Of a stretch of 64,000 bases of DNA, positions 28,195-37,392 are shown piece by piece. Under the pieces are notes generated by a model that did no database searches, was not told the origin of the DNA, and saw nothing but the letters and a program-made list of their open reading frames with translations. The stretch is taken from contig NZ_JANFNG010000004.1 of NCBI RefSeq assembly GCF_024436035.1, positions 62,001-126,000 of the forward strand. The letters are read 5' to 3'. Both the position numbers and the translations under genes were made by a program. Origin of the DNA: Streptomyces humicola. GTDB taxonomy: Bacteria; Actinomycetota; Actinomycetes; Streptomycetales; Streptomycetaceae. Position 1 is the stretch's first letter. Every line of letters begins with the position of its first letter.

Positions 28195-28305
28195 CTGATT
28201 CCGGACCAGCAAGCAGGACGGAGTGCAGGACGGAATCAGGTCGGTTCCGGCAGGGCGGAACCGACACGAACGAAGGGCGCACCCGTGGGGGGATGCGCCC
28301 TTCGT
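28195..28305. repeat. three consecutive hairpins in an intergenic region
   Basis: Within the 506-base gap 27906-28411, three inverted repeats follow each other with almost no spacing: CTGATTCCG/CGGAATCAG (28195-28203, 28231-28239); GTCGGTTCCG/CGGAACCGAC (28240-28249, 28256-28265, 6-base loop); and ACGAAGGGCGCA/TGCGCCCTTCGT (28270-28281, 28294-28305, 12-base loop). The first loop holds a direct repeat GCAGGACGGA. The last hairpin could terminate the minus-strand gene at 28412. Together they could be a structured RNA. The rest of the gap shows nothing I can support. Confidence 0.6.
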
Positions 28306-28411
28306 CACCTCGGCTGCGTACGCGCCGAGCGGCCACCGCGTGAGTCACGGTCGTTCGCGGCGATGTCGCGGCGATGTCGCGGCGGTACGACGCCCATTGG
28401 CGTCGCTCGCG

Positions 28412-28642
28412 TCAGAAGCGGTCGTCCATGTCGTCCGACGGCAGCTCCTGATCGTCGGGGAACGCACCCGGCTCTTCCACGTCCTCCCCCTGGGCTGACC
28501 TCTCCCTGCTCCGCGGGGGGACCCCCTGCGGCTCCTGGCTCCGCCTGCGCTGGTCGCGGGCGCGCTGACGCAGCTCCTCGTCCGACAGCTCGTAGTCGGA
28601 CTGCGCGTCGTCGTTGTACTGGAAGTCGTCCTGCCTGCCCAT
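28412..28642 (-). CDS. small hydrophilic protein of unknown function
   Basis: 76 residues, very rich in Asp, Glu, Gln and Arg and without hydrophobic segments, so probably disordered. ATG 28642 has GAGGAG with a 5-base gap; the GTG two codons upstream overlaps that site and is not likely. It follows no operon partner. Nothing in the sequence points to a function. Confidence 0.6.
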   Translation of the reverse strand: MGRQDDFQYNDDAQSDYELSDEELRQRARDQRRRSQEPQGVPPRSRERSAQGEDVEEPGAFPDDQELPSDDMDDRF

Positions 28643-28752
28643 GATCACTCCTCAGAGGGTGTCGGGGAATGGGCCTCCATCAGACAAACACGGCCTTCCG
28701 GACAGCGCATCTTGAATCGTCACCGCGCGTCATCGAGCAACGAACGCCCAGG

Positions 28753-29652
28753 TCAGGATGGTTTGGGCGCTTTACGAGCCGCCTCGTCGGCCTGCCCGCC
28801 GGCCCCCACGAGGCCGCGCCGCACATCCGCCGTCTCGCGCAGTCGCGGCTCTGCGCGCCGCATCTCCCGCTGCCCCACCGTGCCGATGACCGACGGCAGA
28901 TAGCCGCGCACGGACTGCATGCCGCGCAGCCACCACTGCGCGTAGACGTGCGGGGCGCGGCGCGCGATGCCGGCGACGATGCGGTCGACGGCGGGCGCGA
29001 GCGGATAGGTGCGGTTGGCCGGCCAGGGCAGCCTGGCGCGCAGCTCGCGCAGCACATCGTCCTGGTCGGCACCGCGCACCATGTCGGTGTCGGTCCAACT
29101 CAGGTAGCCGACACCGACCTTCACGCCCTGGTAGCCGACCTCGGCGCGCAGGCTGTGCGCGAACGCCTCGACGCCTGCCTTGCTCGCGCAGTACGCGGCC
29201 ATCATCGGCGCCGGGGTGATCGCGGCGAGCGAGGCGATCTGCAGGTAGTAGCCGCGCGAGGCGACGAGTGCGGGCAGGAAGGCGCGTGCGGTCGCCACGC
29301 TGCCCAGCAGGTTCACCTCGATGACCCGGTCGAAGGCGGCGGCGTCGGAGGCGAGGAAGGGACCGCCGGTGGCGATGCCTGCGTTGGCGACGACGACGTC
29401 GATCCGCCCGTACCGCTCGCTGATCTCGCCCGCGATCCGCGCCATCGCCTCCCGGTCGGTCACGTCCGCCTCCCAGGAGGCGCCGCCCACCTCCTCGGCG
29501 ACCTCGGCGAGTTCGGCAGGCTCCAGGCCCACGAGCGCAAGGCGGGCGCCGTGCGCTGCGAGTTTGCGGGCGAGCAGCGCCCCGACCCCGCGGGCGGCGC
29601 CGGTGACCACCACGACCTGCCCGTCCAACGCGCCCAGTGACTTGTTGCTCAT
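28753..29652 (-). CDS. SDR family oxidoreductase of the monooxygenase operon
   Basis: 299-residue short-chain dehydrogenase: TGAARGVG cofactor motif (about 18-25), VANAGIA, a serine in the LQIASLAAITPAP strand, and YCASK as the Tyr-xxx-Lys pair. A C-terminal extension of about 60 residues follows the core. Its ATG overlaps the stop of the alpha/beta-hydrolase gene as ATGA. In context it probably oxidises or reduces an alcohol/ketone handled by the two upstream enzymes. The substrate is unknown. Confidence 0.9.
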   Translation of the reverse strand: MSNKSLGALDGQVVVVTGAARGVGALLARKLAAHGARLALVGLEPAELAEVAEEVGGASWEADVTDREAMARIAGEISERYGRIDVVVANAGIATGGPFLASDAAAFDRVIEVNLLGSVATARAFLPALVASRGYYLQIASLAAITPAPMMAAYCASKAGVEAFAHSLRAEVGYQGVKVGVGYLSWTDTDMVRGADQDDVLRELRARLPWPANRTYPLAPAVDRIVAGIARRAPHVYAQWWLRGMQSVRGYLPSVIGTVGQREMRRAEPRLRETADVRRGLVGAGGQADEAARKAPKPS

Positions 29653-30587
29653 ACCGTCCTGCTCTCCTGTGTCCGCTCGTCGCCGAGATGATCGCGTACC
29701 AGGCCGCGGATGACGTCCACGAGCGCGTCGGGGTCCTCCAGCGGGGTCATGTGCCCGAGGCCCGCCAGCTCGGTCAGCCCCGTGCAGTTGGGCAGTCGCG
29801 CCGCCATGCGATGGGCGTGGACCGGCGGGGTGAGTTTGTCGGCGGTGCCGACGATGACGGCGGTGGGCATGGTGAGCGCGTCGATGCCCGCATCGAGGTC
29901 GAGCGTCTCCAGCACCCGGCCCCATCCGGCGCGCGGCGCCGGCTTGCACGCGTGCACGATGCGGGCAGCCGCACGCACCTGCTCCTTCGTCGAACCGGCG
30001 CCCATGATCCCGTACTTCAGGGCCGCGTTCCCCAGCGGATTCACCGGGCCTAGCGGCATCCGCGAGTGCAGCAGGAAGCGGTCGAACCCGGCCTGGATCC
30101 GCTGGGACTTCACCCACGGCGGCAGCAGCCGCGATTCGTCGACCAGCCCCGAACCGCCCGTGCTGCACAGCAGCGCGGCGGCGGCCCGCTCCTGCAGCGC
30201 GGGGCGGGCGGCTGCCGCCATCAGCGTCATGCCGCCCATCGAGTGGCCGGCGAGCACGGCCCGCCCGCTCGCGGGCACCTCGGCGTCAAGCACCACGCAC
30301 AGGTCGTCGGCGAGAGCGTCGGTGGTGTAGCCGTACGAATTGGCCGGTGTCGTGCTGCGGCCGTGGCCGCGCTGGTCGTAGGCGATGACACGCAGGTCGT
30401 CGGCGAGCCCGCGGATCACCGGGGCCCAGAACAGCGTCGAGCAGGTCCAGCCGTGACTGAGCACCACGGTCGGCGCGTCCTGCGGGCCGTGCTCCTCGAC
30501 GTGGATGCGGATGCCGTCGGCCGATGTGACATACGTCGTCCGGCGCGGGACGGGCGGTTCATAGCGGCTCATTCCCGTGGGACTCAC
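29649..30587 (-). CDS. alpha/beta hydrolase of the monooxygenase operon
   Basis: 312 residues. The oxyanion segment is VVLSHGWTCS, the nucleophile elbow GHSMGG, the acid lies around VIVGTADKLTP and the histidine in LAGLGHMTPLEDP: a full catalytic triad. It is coupled to the monooxygenase by a GTGA overlap (GTG 30587) and to the SDR by ATGA. A second start, ATG 30572, is possible. It probably hydrolyses an ester, plausibly the Baeyer-Villiger product of the upstream enzyme; that substrate is inferred. Confidence 0.9.
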   Translation of the reverse strand: MSPTGMSRYEPPVPRRTTYVTSADGIRIHVEEHGPQDAPTVVLSHGWTCSTLFWAPVIRGLADDLRVIAYDQRGHGRSTTPANSYGYTTDALADDLCVVLDAEVPASGRAVLAGHSMGGMTLMAAAARPALQERAAAALLCSTGGSGLVDESRLLPPWVKSQRIQAGFDRFLLHSRMPLGPVNPLGNAALKYGIMGAGSTKEQVRAAARIVHACKPAPRAGWGRVLETLDLDAGIDALTMPTAVIVGTADKLTPPVHAHRMAARLPNCTGLTELAGLGHMTPLEDPDALVDVIRGLVRDHLGDERTQESRTV

Positions 30588-32128
30588 GCCGCCACCTCCT
30601 CGGTCTGGGGAGCGCGCGCCGGAACGCGCAGGACGTCGTACTCATTGAGGTCCACGCGCCGGGTGGCCCGGCGGAACTCACCCGTCGTGCCCGGCCACAA
30701 CGTCGTGTTCCGGCCATTGGCGTCCAGGTACCAGCTGTGGCAGCCGCCCGTCTTCCACACGGTGCGCTGCATGCGGCGCTGCACCTCGTCGTTCCATGCC
30801 TGCACCGCCTGCGGCCGCGCGTCGAGCGCGGCGGCGCCGAGCCGGTCGAGGGCGCGCAGGTAGTCGATGGCGTAGTTCGCCCCGGACTCGATCATGAGGA
30901 TCATGGAGCTGTTGCCGAGGCCGGTGTTGGGCCCGATGATCAGCAGCAGGTTGGGGAAGCCGTCGATGGTGCTGCCGCGCAGCGCGGCCATGCCGTCCTT
31001 CCAGTGCTCGGCGAGGCTCCGCCCGTCGGCGCCGTGGATGCGGTCGCCGATCGGCATGTCGGTGACGTGGAAGCCGGTGCCGAAGATGATCGCGTCGACC
31101 TCGCGCTCGATGCCGTCCGCGGCCACGATCGTCGAGCCGCGTACCTCCTTCAGCGCCGAGGAGACGAGCTCGGTGTTGGGCTGGGCGAGCGCCGGATAGT
31201 AGTCGTTGGAGAGCAGGATGCGCTTGCAGCCGATGGTGTAGTCGGGGGTGAGTTTGGCCCGCAGCTCGGGGTCCTTGATCGCCTTGTGCAAATGGGACTT
31301 GGCGAGCTGTTCGGCGGCCTTCATCATCTGCGGCCGCTTGACGAACGCACCGACCTGGAACTCCCGGATCAGCCAGAGCAGCCCGCGGCGCGCCTTGTGG
31401 GTGGCGGGGATCCTGCCGTGCAGCCAGCGCTCGACGGCGTTGATGCCGCGGTCCATGCGCGGCATCACCCACGGCGGGGTGCGCTGCAGCACGGTCAGCC
31501 GCTTCACCTCGGGCTGGATCGACGGGATGATCTGGATGGCGGAGGCGCCGGTGCCGACCACCGCGACGCGCTTGCCCTTCAGGTCGTAGTCGTGGTCCCA
31601 GCGCCCGGAGTGGAAGACGCGCCCCGGGAAGTCGTCGAGCCCCGGGATGTCGGGGATCTGCGGGTCCGAGAGCGGTCCCGCCGCCGAGATCACCACGTCG
31701 GCGGTGAGGTCGCCCTGTGCCGTGGTGAGCGACCAGTGCGCCGCCTCGGCGTCCCACCGGGCGCTGCGCACCTCGGAGTTGAACCGGATGTGCGGCCGCA
31801 GCCGGAAGGTGTCGGTGACCTGCTCCAGGTAGGAGCGGATGTGCGGCTGGCCGGAGAAGGTGCGGGGCCATTCGGCGTTGGGGGCGAAGGAGAACGAGTA
31901 CAGGTGCGAGGGCACGTCGCAGCAGCAGCCGGGGTAGCTGTTGTCCCGCCAGGTGCCGCCGACGGCGTCCGCCCGTTCCAGGATCACGAAGTCGGTGATC
32001 CCCTCGCGCCTGAGCTGGACGCCCATGCCGAGCCCGCCGAAGCCCGTGCCGATCACCGCCACCCGCACGTGCTCCGGTTGCTCCGGTTGTGCCTCCCCGC
32101 CGCGCTCCCTGCTGACTGCGCTGCCCAT
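30584..32128 (-). CDS. flavin-containing monooxygenase, Baeyer-Villiger type
   Basis: 514 residues. The first Rossmann motif VAVIGTGFGGLGMG binds FAD near the N terminus; the second, KRVAVVGTGAS, binds NADPH. Just before it stands the Baeyer-Villiger fingerprint FPGRVFHSGRWD (FxGxxxHxxxWD). A late GTGFHVTD segment matches the family. It should insert one oxygen next to a carbonyl, turning a ketone into an ester. ATG 32128 has GGGAGG 7 bases upstream. It is first in a three-gene coupled operon, divergent from a MerR-family regulator. Confidence 0.92.
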   Translation of the reverse strand: MGSAVSRERGGEAQPEQPEHVRVAVIGTGFGGLGMGVQLRREGITDFVILERADAVGGTWRDNSYPGCCCDVPSHLYSFSFAPNAEWPRTFSGQPHIRSYLEQVTDTFRLRPHIRFNSEVRSARWDAEAAHWSLTTAQGDLTADVVISAAGPLSDPQIPDIPGLDDFPGRVFHSGRWDHDYDLKGKRVAVVGTGASAIQIIPSIQPEVKRLTVLQRTPPWVMPRMDRGINAVERWLHGRIPATHKARRGLLWLIREFQVGAFVKRPQMMKAAEQLAKSHLHKAIKDPELRAKLTPDYTIGCKRILLSNDYYPALAQPNTELVSSALKEVRGSTIVAADGIEREVDAIIFGTGFHVTDMPIGDRIHGADGRSLAEHWKDGMAALRGSTIDGFPNLLLIIGPNTGLGNSSMILMIESGANYAIDYLRALDRLGAAALDARPQAVQAWNDEVQRRMQRTVWKTGGCHSWYLDANGRNTTLWPGTTGEFRRATRRVDLNEYDVLRVPARAPQTEEVAA

Positions 32129-32282
32129 GCCGTCGCCTCCCGATCCACCGGTCCGCCATGACCACTCAATCGCGCCAGCAATCACTGGCATAGTCCGGAG
32201 GGTAGACCACGGGCGTTACCAGCGGTAGGGGGGCGGCGGCACCGATCCCGGTCCCCGAGGGCCGGGACGTAAGCTGGCCGAC
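32129..32282. promoter_or_regulatory. divergent promoter region of monooxygenase operon and MerR gene
   Basis: 154 bases between divergent starts. The inverted repeat GCCAG-N6-CTGGC (32174-32178 and 32185-32189) is the best operator candidate for the adjacent MerR-family protein. I could not define -10/-35 elements with confidence. Confidence 0.35.
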
Positions 32283-33101
32283 GTGGCGGACCTGGCAGAT
32301 CTGGCGGAGCAGAGGCAAACCGACGCGGCGCAGCACCACGCGCGAGGCGAATACCGGACGGCCGAGCTCGCCAAGGAGGCCGGGATCAGCGTGCGCACGC
32401 TGCGCTTCTACCGCGAGCGCAAATTGCTGCCACCGCCGCGCCGCGAAGGCCGCATCGCCTGGTACTCCGAGTCCCATCTCGCCCGGCTCCGGACCATCGC
32501 GGCCCTGCTGGAACGCGGGCACACTCTCGGGGGCATCGCCGACCTGATCGCCGCCTGGGAGAACGGGCGCGACGTCGGCGAGGTGCTCGGCCTGGAGAGC
32601 GCGATCTCCACCCCGTGGTCCGAGGAGGCACCCGTGCGCCTCACGGCGGAGGAGCTGGCCGACTCCTTCGGCTCCGAGGTCAGCGCGGAGAATCTCGCCG
32701 AGGCCCTCGACATCGGCTACATCGCGATCGAAGCGGACGGCGAACACGTCGTGCACGTCAGCCGCCGGCTGCTCGACGCCTCGGCGGCGCTGGTACGGGA
32801 GGGTGTGCCGCTCTCGGCGGTGCTCGCCGCGGGGCGTGAGGTCCGCGCACATGTCGACGCGCTCGCCGATCTGTTCACGACGCTGATTCGTACCCATGTC
32901 GTCGATGCCGTCGCCGCGGACGCCGCTTTGGAACAGGGGGAGGCCACGCGGCTCGCGGAGCGGCTCGACCGGCTGCACCCGCTGGCGAAGACCGTTGTCG
33001 AGGCCGAGCTGTCGATGGCCATGGACCGCAGGGTCCGCGCCGAGCTCGACGCATGGCTGCAGCAGCACGCACACGGCCTCGACGAGGGGCGGCCCGACTG
33101 A
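32283..33101 (+). CDS. MerR family transcriptional regulator
   Basis: 272 residues. The winged helix-turn-helix is at about residues 24-92 (YRTAELAKEAGISVRTLRFYRERKLL split across helices), followed by a dimerisation helix and a long C-terminal domain with no cysteine cluster, so it is not a metal sensor of the classical type. GTG start at 32283. It is divergent from the monooxygenase/hydrolase/SDR operon, which it probably controls, with the effector bound by the C-terminal domain. Confidence 0.88.
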   Translation: MADLADLAEQRQTDAAQHHARGEYRTAELAKEAGISVRTLRFYRERKLLPPPRREGRIAWYSESHLARLRTIAALLERGHTLGGIADLIAAWENGRDVGEVLGLESAISTPWSEEAPVRLTAEELADSFGSEVSAENLAEALDIGYIAIEADGEHVVHVSRRLLDASAALVREGVPLSAVLAAGREVRAHVDALADLFTTLIRTHVVDAVAADAALEQGEATRLAERLDRLHPLAKTVVEAELSMAMDRRVRAELDAWLQQHAHGLDEGRPD

Positions 33102-33117
33102 CCGGGTGGGCGGCAGC

Positions 33118-33915
33118 TCAGCGGTGCGGCTGCGAGTGCCGCTGCGCGGCCCGCTCCGCCGCCTCCTCGTCCGCGTACACCTCGCAGACCAGCCGGCGGC
33201 CGGGCGTCATGTTGTGCTCCAGCTCCCACAGCACGACCTCGTCGCCGTTCTCCAGCAGGAAGGCGTGCTCGTACATCCGCCACCACACGCCGCGCCCGCT
33301 GGGGTGGGTGGGGCGGTGCGGCAGGATCCGGATGTCGTGCGCGCGGGCGCCGCGCAGCCGACGCTGCGTCAACTCATCAGGGATGTCGTGGTTTTCGGCC
33401 CTGCGCAGCACCCGGCGGGCGTGGTCGGCCGAGCCCTCGCCGTCCTCGACGTACCGGCGCGGCCACTCCGTCTGCCCGTTGCCGATGATGCATTCCAAGT
33501 CCAGCTCCGCGGGCCAGGGTTCGAACTCGGGGTCGGAGAATCCGGGACCCGCGATCAGCTCGTTGACCCGGCGCTGAGCCTGTTCGAGCGCGTCGGCGTC
33601 GGTATAGATCTCGTACCACTGTCCGGGCTCGTCCGGCTTGGTGTACTCCAGCTCCCATACCGTCTCGCTGCCGCCGTCGGCAAGCAGGAAGACGTGGCGG
33701 TAGGTGCTGCGCTCGGGAGGGCGCTGCGGGTCGCCGGCGCCCCAGAACGACTGCAGCTCGGACGACCAGGCGACCGCGTAGCCCAGGCGGGAGGTGATCG
33801 CGTCGTCGAGCTCGAACCCGTTCTGCGCCCGTGCGACCAGCGCGTCCAGGTGCTCGGCGGGCGTCGCGTCGTGCACGCGCCCATGGCCGTCGCCCCCGGG
33901 TCCCACGTACTCCAT
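33118..33915 (-). CDS. DUF6227-like protein with internal duplication
   Basis: 265-residue soluble protein. Two related segments, YRHVFLLADGGSETVWELEY (about residue 72) and YEHAFLLENGDEVVLWELEH (about 214), are each followed by a similar Tyr-rich strand and a helix ending in ERAAQR or EQAQRR. This points to a tandem duplication of an alpha/beta unit. SADHARRVLRRAEN in the middle resembles what I recall of DUF6227 proteins of Streptomyces. Function unknown. It is convergent with the MerR gene 16 bases away. Confidence 0.65.
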   Translation of the reverse strand: MEYVGPGGDGHGRVHDATPAEHLDALVARAQNGFELDDAITSRLGYAVAWSSELQSFWGAGDPQRPPERSTYRHVFLLADGGSETVWELEYTKPDEPGQWYEIYTDADALEQAQRRVNELIAGPGFSDPEFEPWPAELDLECIIGNGQTEWPRRYVEDGEGSADHARRVLRRAENHDIPDELTQRRLRGARAHDIRILPHRPTHPSGRGVWWRMYEHAFLLENGDEVVLWELEHNMTPGRRLVCEVYADEEAAERAAQRHSQPHR

Positions 33916-34033
33916 TGCCGTCCTCCTGTGCTACGTCACCCCCGACTCACCGTAGCGGCATCGCCACGCCGCGCGACCCGGCTTTGGGCAAATGATGGGC
34001 CGGGCCCTGGAGCGGAGCACTTCGTGACGGGCA

Positions 34034-35314
34034 TCAGCCGGACAGGGCCGGTTCGTCCTCCCGTGTGCGGGCGTGCGGGACCGCGGCGCTGCTCGTGGGA
34101 ACCGACGAGCGCCACAGGCTACGGCAGGCCGAGAAGGACGCGGCCACGAGCAGGCCGTTGCGGGAGAGCATCAGCACCAGGCCGGGCCCGTCGCTGTTGA
34201 TGACGTGGCCGAAGCCGATCGGGAACTCCAGCACGGTGAAGACGCACGCGACGAGCGCCAGCAGCACGGGAAAGCGCTGGACCGTCGAGCGGGTCGCCAG
34301 GCACAGGCCGCCAAGGCCCAGTAGCCAGATCATGTACTGGGGGCTGATCACCCGGCTGGTGGTGATGAAGAGGAGCACCGCGGTGAAGGCGGCGTCGAAG
34401 AGCACGGCCGTGGTGAAGACCCGGGCCTTGATGCGCCACCACACCAGCCAGGCGAAGGCGAGCGCGGTGACCGCGATCGACAACGTGGCCACGGTGTGCA
34501 CATACGGGCCGAGGAACTCGAACGAGCCGTAGTTGAGCCGGTCCGTGCCGTGCCACAGGCCTGCGTACCGGGCGAGGTGGAACGGCAGCGCGGCCGCCGA
34601 CTCGATCTCTATCCCGCGGTCCTTCTGCTCGGTGAGGAAGCCGAACGCGCCACGGGTGAAGGCGAGGAAGAGCCCGCAGATCACGGCCCCGGCCACGGCC
34701 GCGGTCGTCCAGGCGCGCCGCGTCGCACGGCCGCGCGCGACGCCGATCAGCGCAAGCACCGGCCAGACCTTGAACAGCGCGCCGATCGCCGCGAGCACGC
34801 CCGCAACCCGGGGATGGCGCACCGCGGCCAGCAGCGTGCCCACCGCGACCGCGGTCACCATCACGTCGTACCGGGCGAGCACGATCGGACCGAGTACCGC
34901 CATGCCGACGACCCACAGCCAGGCGCCGGCGAGCCCTCCTCCGTTCGTCCGGCCCGCGCGCAGCAGCAGGACGAGGACGATGAAGTCACAGGCGCAGGCG
35001 AGCACGTAGAACGCGCCGGCGTAGGAGAAGAACGGCAGCAGAGCAGGGGCGAGCATCGCCGCGGCGGCCACCGGCGGGTACTGCCAGGTGACGTCGTTGA
35101 TCGGGAAGCTGCCCGAGCGCAGCACTTCGTACCAGCCCCGGTATATGCGCCAGACGTCGGGCGAGACGTCGGTGCCCGGGAACTTCCAGTCGCCGTGCAG
35201 TGCGAGGATGAGCAGGGCACGCGTCACCGCCCAGGCGAGCAGCAGGAGCAGCAACGGCCATACGCCGAAACGTCGGTCGGGGCGGTCAGGGGTGCTGGTT
35301 CGGTACAGCCGCAC
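34034..35314 (-). CDS. GT87 family membrane glycosyltransferase (DUF2029)
   Basis: 426 residues with about 10-12 hydrophobic helices. The first external loop contains PDVWRIYRGWYEVLRSGSFPIND and TWQYPP, which match polyprenyl-phosphate-mannose-dependent mannosyltransferases of family GT87. FKVWPVLALIG and SPQYMIWLL are further family segments. Probably it transfers mannose from a lipid carrier to a cell-envelope glycan. The acceptor is unknown and no glycan operon surrounds it. Confidence 0.85.
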   Translation of the reverse strand: MRLYRTSTPDRPDRRFGVWPLLLLLLAWAVTRALLILALHGDWKFPGTDVSPDVWRIYRGWYEVLRSGSFPINDVTWQYPPVAAAAMLAPALLPFFSYAGAFYVLACACDFIVLVLLLRAGRTNGGGLAGAWLWVVGMAVLGPIVLARYDVMVTAVAVGTLLAAVRHPRVAGVLAAIGALFKVWPVLALIGVARGRATRRAWTTAAVAGAVICGLFLAFTRGAFGFLTEQKDRGIEIESAAALPFHLARYAGLWHGTDRLNYGSFEFLGPYVHTVATLSIAVTALAFAWLVWWRIKARVFTTAVLFDAAFTAVLLFITTSRVISPQYMIWLLGLGGLCLATRSTVQRFPVLLALVACVFTVLEFPIGFGHVINSDGPGLVLMLSRNGLLVAASFSACRSLWRSSVPTSSAAVPHARTREDEPALSG

Positions 35315-35516
35315 TGGTGACAGGCCTCTCCTGCAGGGTGGGTCGGGGCTCAGACGGCCGGGCGCGGCCGAGCAAGAGTGACGATACTGTGATTATCAGA
35401 TATCTTTTACCACTGGATCTCCACAGCACCTTCACAGGGACGTTCTGTCGCGGCCTCCGCAACCTCCATAACTAGCGCATCCACAGCGTCATTGACCAGG
35501 CTCGTCACAGCGCGGC

Positions 35517-36713
35517 TCACAGCGCCGCCCGGTCGCCGGTGTCCACCGGCTGTGTCGCATAGGCGCCTTGCGCCGCGTCGGAGGCCACTTGGTCGGCAGT
35601 GAGCACGTACCCGGTGGACGCGTCGGCGGTGGAGCGCGCGAAGACCACCCCGTAGACCCTGCCGTCGGTGGTGAGCAGCGGGCCGCCGGAGTTGCCGGGC
35701 CGGACGTCGGACCGTATCTGGTAGACGTCCCGGGTCGTGGTGTTGTCCCCGTAGATGTCCTGGCCCCTGGCGGTGATCCGGTTGGCGACGGTGGCCGCGC
35801 GCAGATCGAGGCCGCCGTCCTGCGGATACCCGGCGACGACCGCGGGGTTCCCGCGCTGCGCGACGCCGGCGAACTTCAGCGAGGGCGTGGACAGGTCCGG
35901 CACGTCGAGGACGGCGACATCCGTCTCGGGGTCGAAGAGCACCACCTTGGCAGGGTACGGCGCCCCGACCCCGCCGACCTGCACCGTCGGATTGCGGACG
36001 CCCGCCACCACGTGGGCGTTGGTCATGACGTGCTGGCTCGCGTAGACGAAACCGCTGCCCTCCTGGCCGCGCTCGCCGCCGTTCACATACGCGACGCCCT
36101 CGATCTTCACCACGCTGCTCTTCGCCGCCGCGGTGGCCACCGGCGTCACCGAGTCACCCGAGGGCGCGGGCACGCTGGTGATCGGCTCGTTCTCGAACGG
36201 GTTGAACACCTGCGGGAAGCCCGCCCCCGACAGGGCGTCGTCCGCCCGGCTGAACCAGGCAGGCGTCTGCGCGGGCAACGCCCTGTCGACGGCGCCGAGC
36301 ACCGCCGAGTTGCGGATCTGGCTGCTCAGCGCGGGGATCGGCGCCGTGACGAGCACGCTCGCCATCAGCCACGCCACCGCGAGCAGCGCGACGACGGCCG
36401 CCGCGGCGCCACCGAGCCCGTCCACCCAGCGCACCGGCCCCCAGTTCAGCCCCTGCCGCACCTTCCAGGCGAGCCCGCTCGCCAGCGCATGTCCGATGCA
36501 GGCGGGAACGAGCACGGAGAGCAGCGCGACGACGGCGGCGGTGGAGGTCCCGGCGGTGAAGGGACGCAGCACATACGGCAGCAGCCAGACACCGATGACC
36601 GCGCCGCCGAGGAACCCGGCAAGCGAAATGCACCCGGCCACGAGACCGCGCCGGTAACCCGACGCGGCGTAGCCGAGCGCTGCCAGGATCAGCAGCAGAT
36701 CGAGAAGATCCAC
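35517..36713 (-). CDS. MarP-like membrane serine protease
   Basis: 398 residues: four N-terminal transmembrane helices forming a CvpA-like domain (about 1-135), then a periplasmic trypsin-like domain. The catalytic triad is visible as TNAHVV (His), DVAVLDV (Asp) and PGNSGGPL (Ser). MarP of Mycobacterium has this layout and protects cells from acid by processing a peptidoglycan hydrolase. GTG 36713 (VDLLDLLLIL) is chosen because the membrane domain starts there and GGAAGGGG lies upstream; the longer frame to 36830 is not supported. Confidence 0.9.
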   Translation of the reverse strand: MDLLDLLLILAALGYAASGYRRGLVAGCISLAGFLGGAVIGVWLLPYVLRPFTAGTSTAAVVALLSVLVPACIGHALASGLAWKVRQGLNWGPVRWVDGLGGAAAAVVALLAVAWLMASVLVTAPIPALSSQIRNSAVLGAVDRALPAQTPAWFSRADDALSGAGFPQVFNPFENEPITSVPAPSGDSVTPVATAAAKSSVVKIEGVAYVNGGERGQEGSGFVYASQHVMTNAHVVAGVRNPTVQVGGVGAPYPAKVVLFDPETDVAVLDVPDLSTPSLKFAGVAQRGNPAVVAGYPQDGGLDLRAATVANRITARGQDIYGDNTTTRDVYQIRSDVRPGNSGGPLLTTDGRVYGVVFARSTADASTGYVLTADQVASDAAQGAYATQPVDTGDRAAL

Positions 36714-36897
36714 GGGGACCCCTTCCGTCTCCGTCGTACGCCCCCGCATCGCACCTCGGGATGAAAGAGGCACGCGTCTGTAAATACGCACGCATCCCCC
36801 CGCACGGTTCCCGCACGTGGCGCGCGTCATCCGATCCTAAGCGCCCAAGAGCCTCACGGACCGTGACGAATTCCACCACGGTGCGCCCGCGGGCGCG

Positions 36898-37392
36898 TCA
36901 CCGTCCGGGCTCGGGGAAGCGGCTGCCCGCCATCCGTTCGAAGATCAGATTGGTCTGGGTCTGGCCCACGGCGGGGTGGGTCGTCAAATGGTCCACGACG
37001 AAATCGCGCAGCGCATCGGAGTCGGCAACGGCGACATGCAGCAGATAGTCGTCCGAGCCGGCCATGTGAAAGACCTCGAGCACTCCCGGCAGCCCCGGCG
37101 CCACACTGCGGAAGCTCTCGTTCTGCTCCCGGGTGTGCGCGCGCAACCGCACCGAGATCATCGCCTGAAGCGGCATCCCCAGTGCCGACAGATCGACGTC
37201 GGCCTGGAAGCCGCGGATCACGCCGCGGTCGCGCAGCGACCGCACCCGCGCCAGGCACGTCGACGCGGCCACGCCCACCTCGTCCGCCAGGGCATTATTC
37301 GCAATCCGGGCATTCTGTGCGAGCACCCGGACGATCGACCGGTCGACCTCGTCCAGGGGCGGCTGTGGAATCTTCGGCACAGCCCACAGCAT
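36898..37392 (-). CDS. Lrp/AsnC family transcriptional regulator
   Basis: 164 residues: N-terminal helix-turn-helix (about 12-60, LADEVGVAASTCLARVRSL) and C-terminal RAM ligand-binding domain (about 75-155) with GSDDYLLHVAV. It is divergent from the trans-sulfuration enzyme gene across 165 bases and is likely its regulator, by analogy with other Lrp-type genes next to amino-acid enzymes. The intergenic region is comparatively AT-rich next to its start. Confidence 0.92.
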   Translation of the reverse strand: MLWAVPKIPQPPLDEVDRSIVRVLAQNARIANNALADEVGVAASTCLARVRSLRDRGVIRGFQADVDLSALGMPLQAMISVRLRAHTREQNESFRSVAPGLPGVLEVFHMAGSDDYLLHVAVADSDALRDFVVDHLTTHPAVGQTQTNLIFERMAGSRFPEPGR

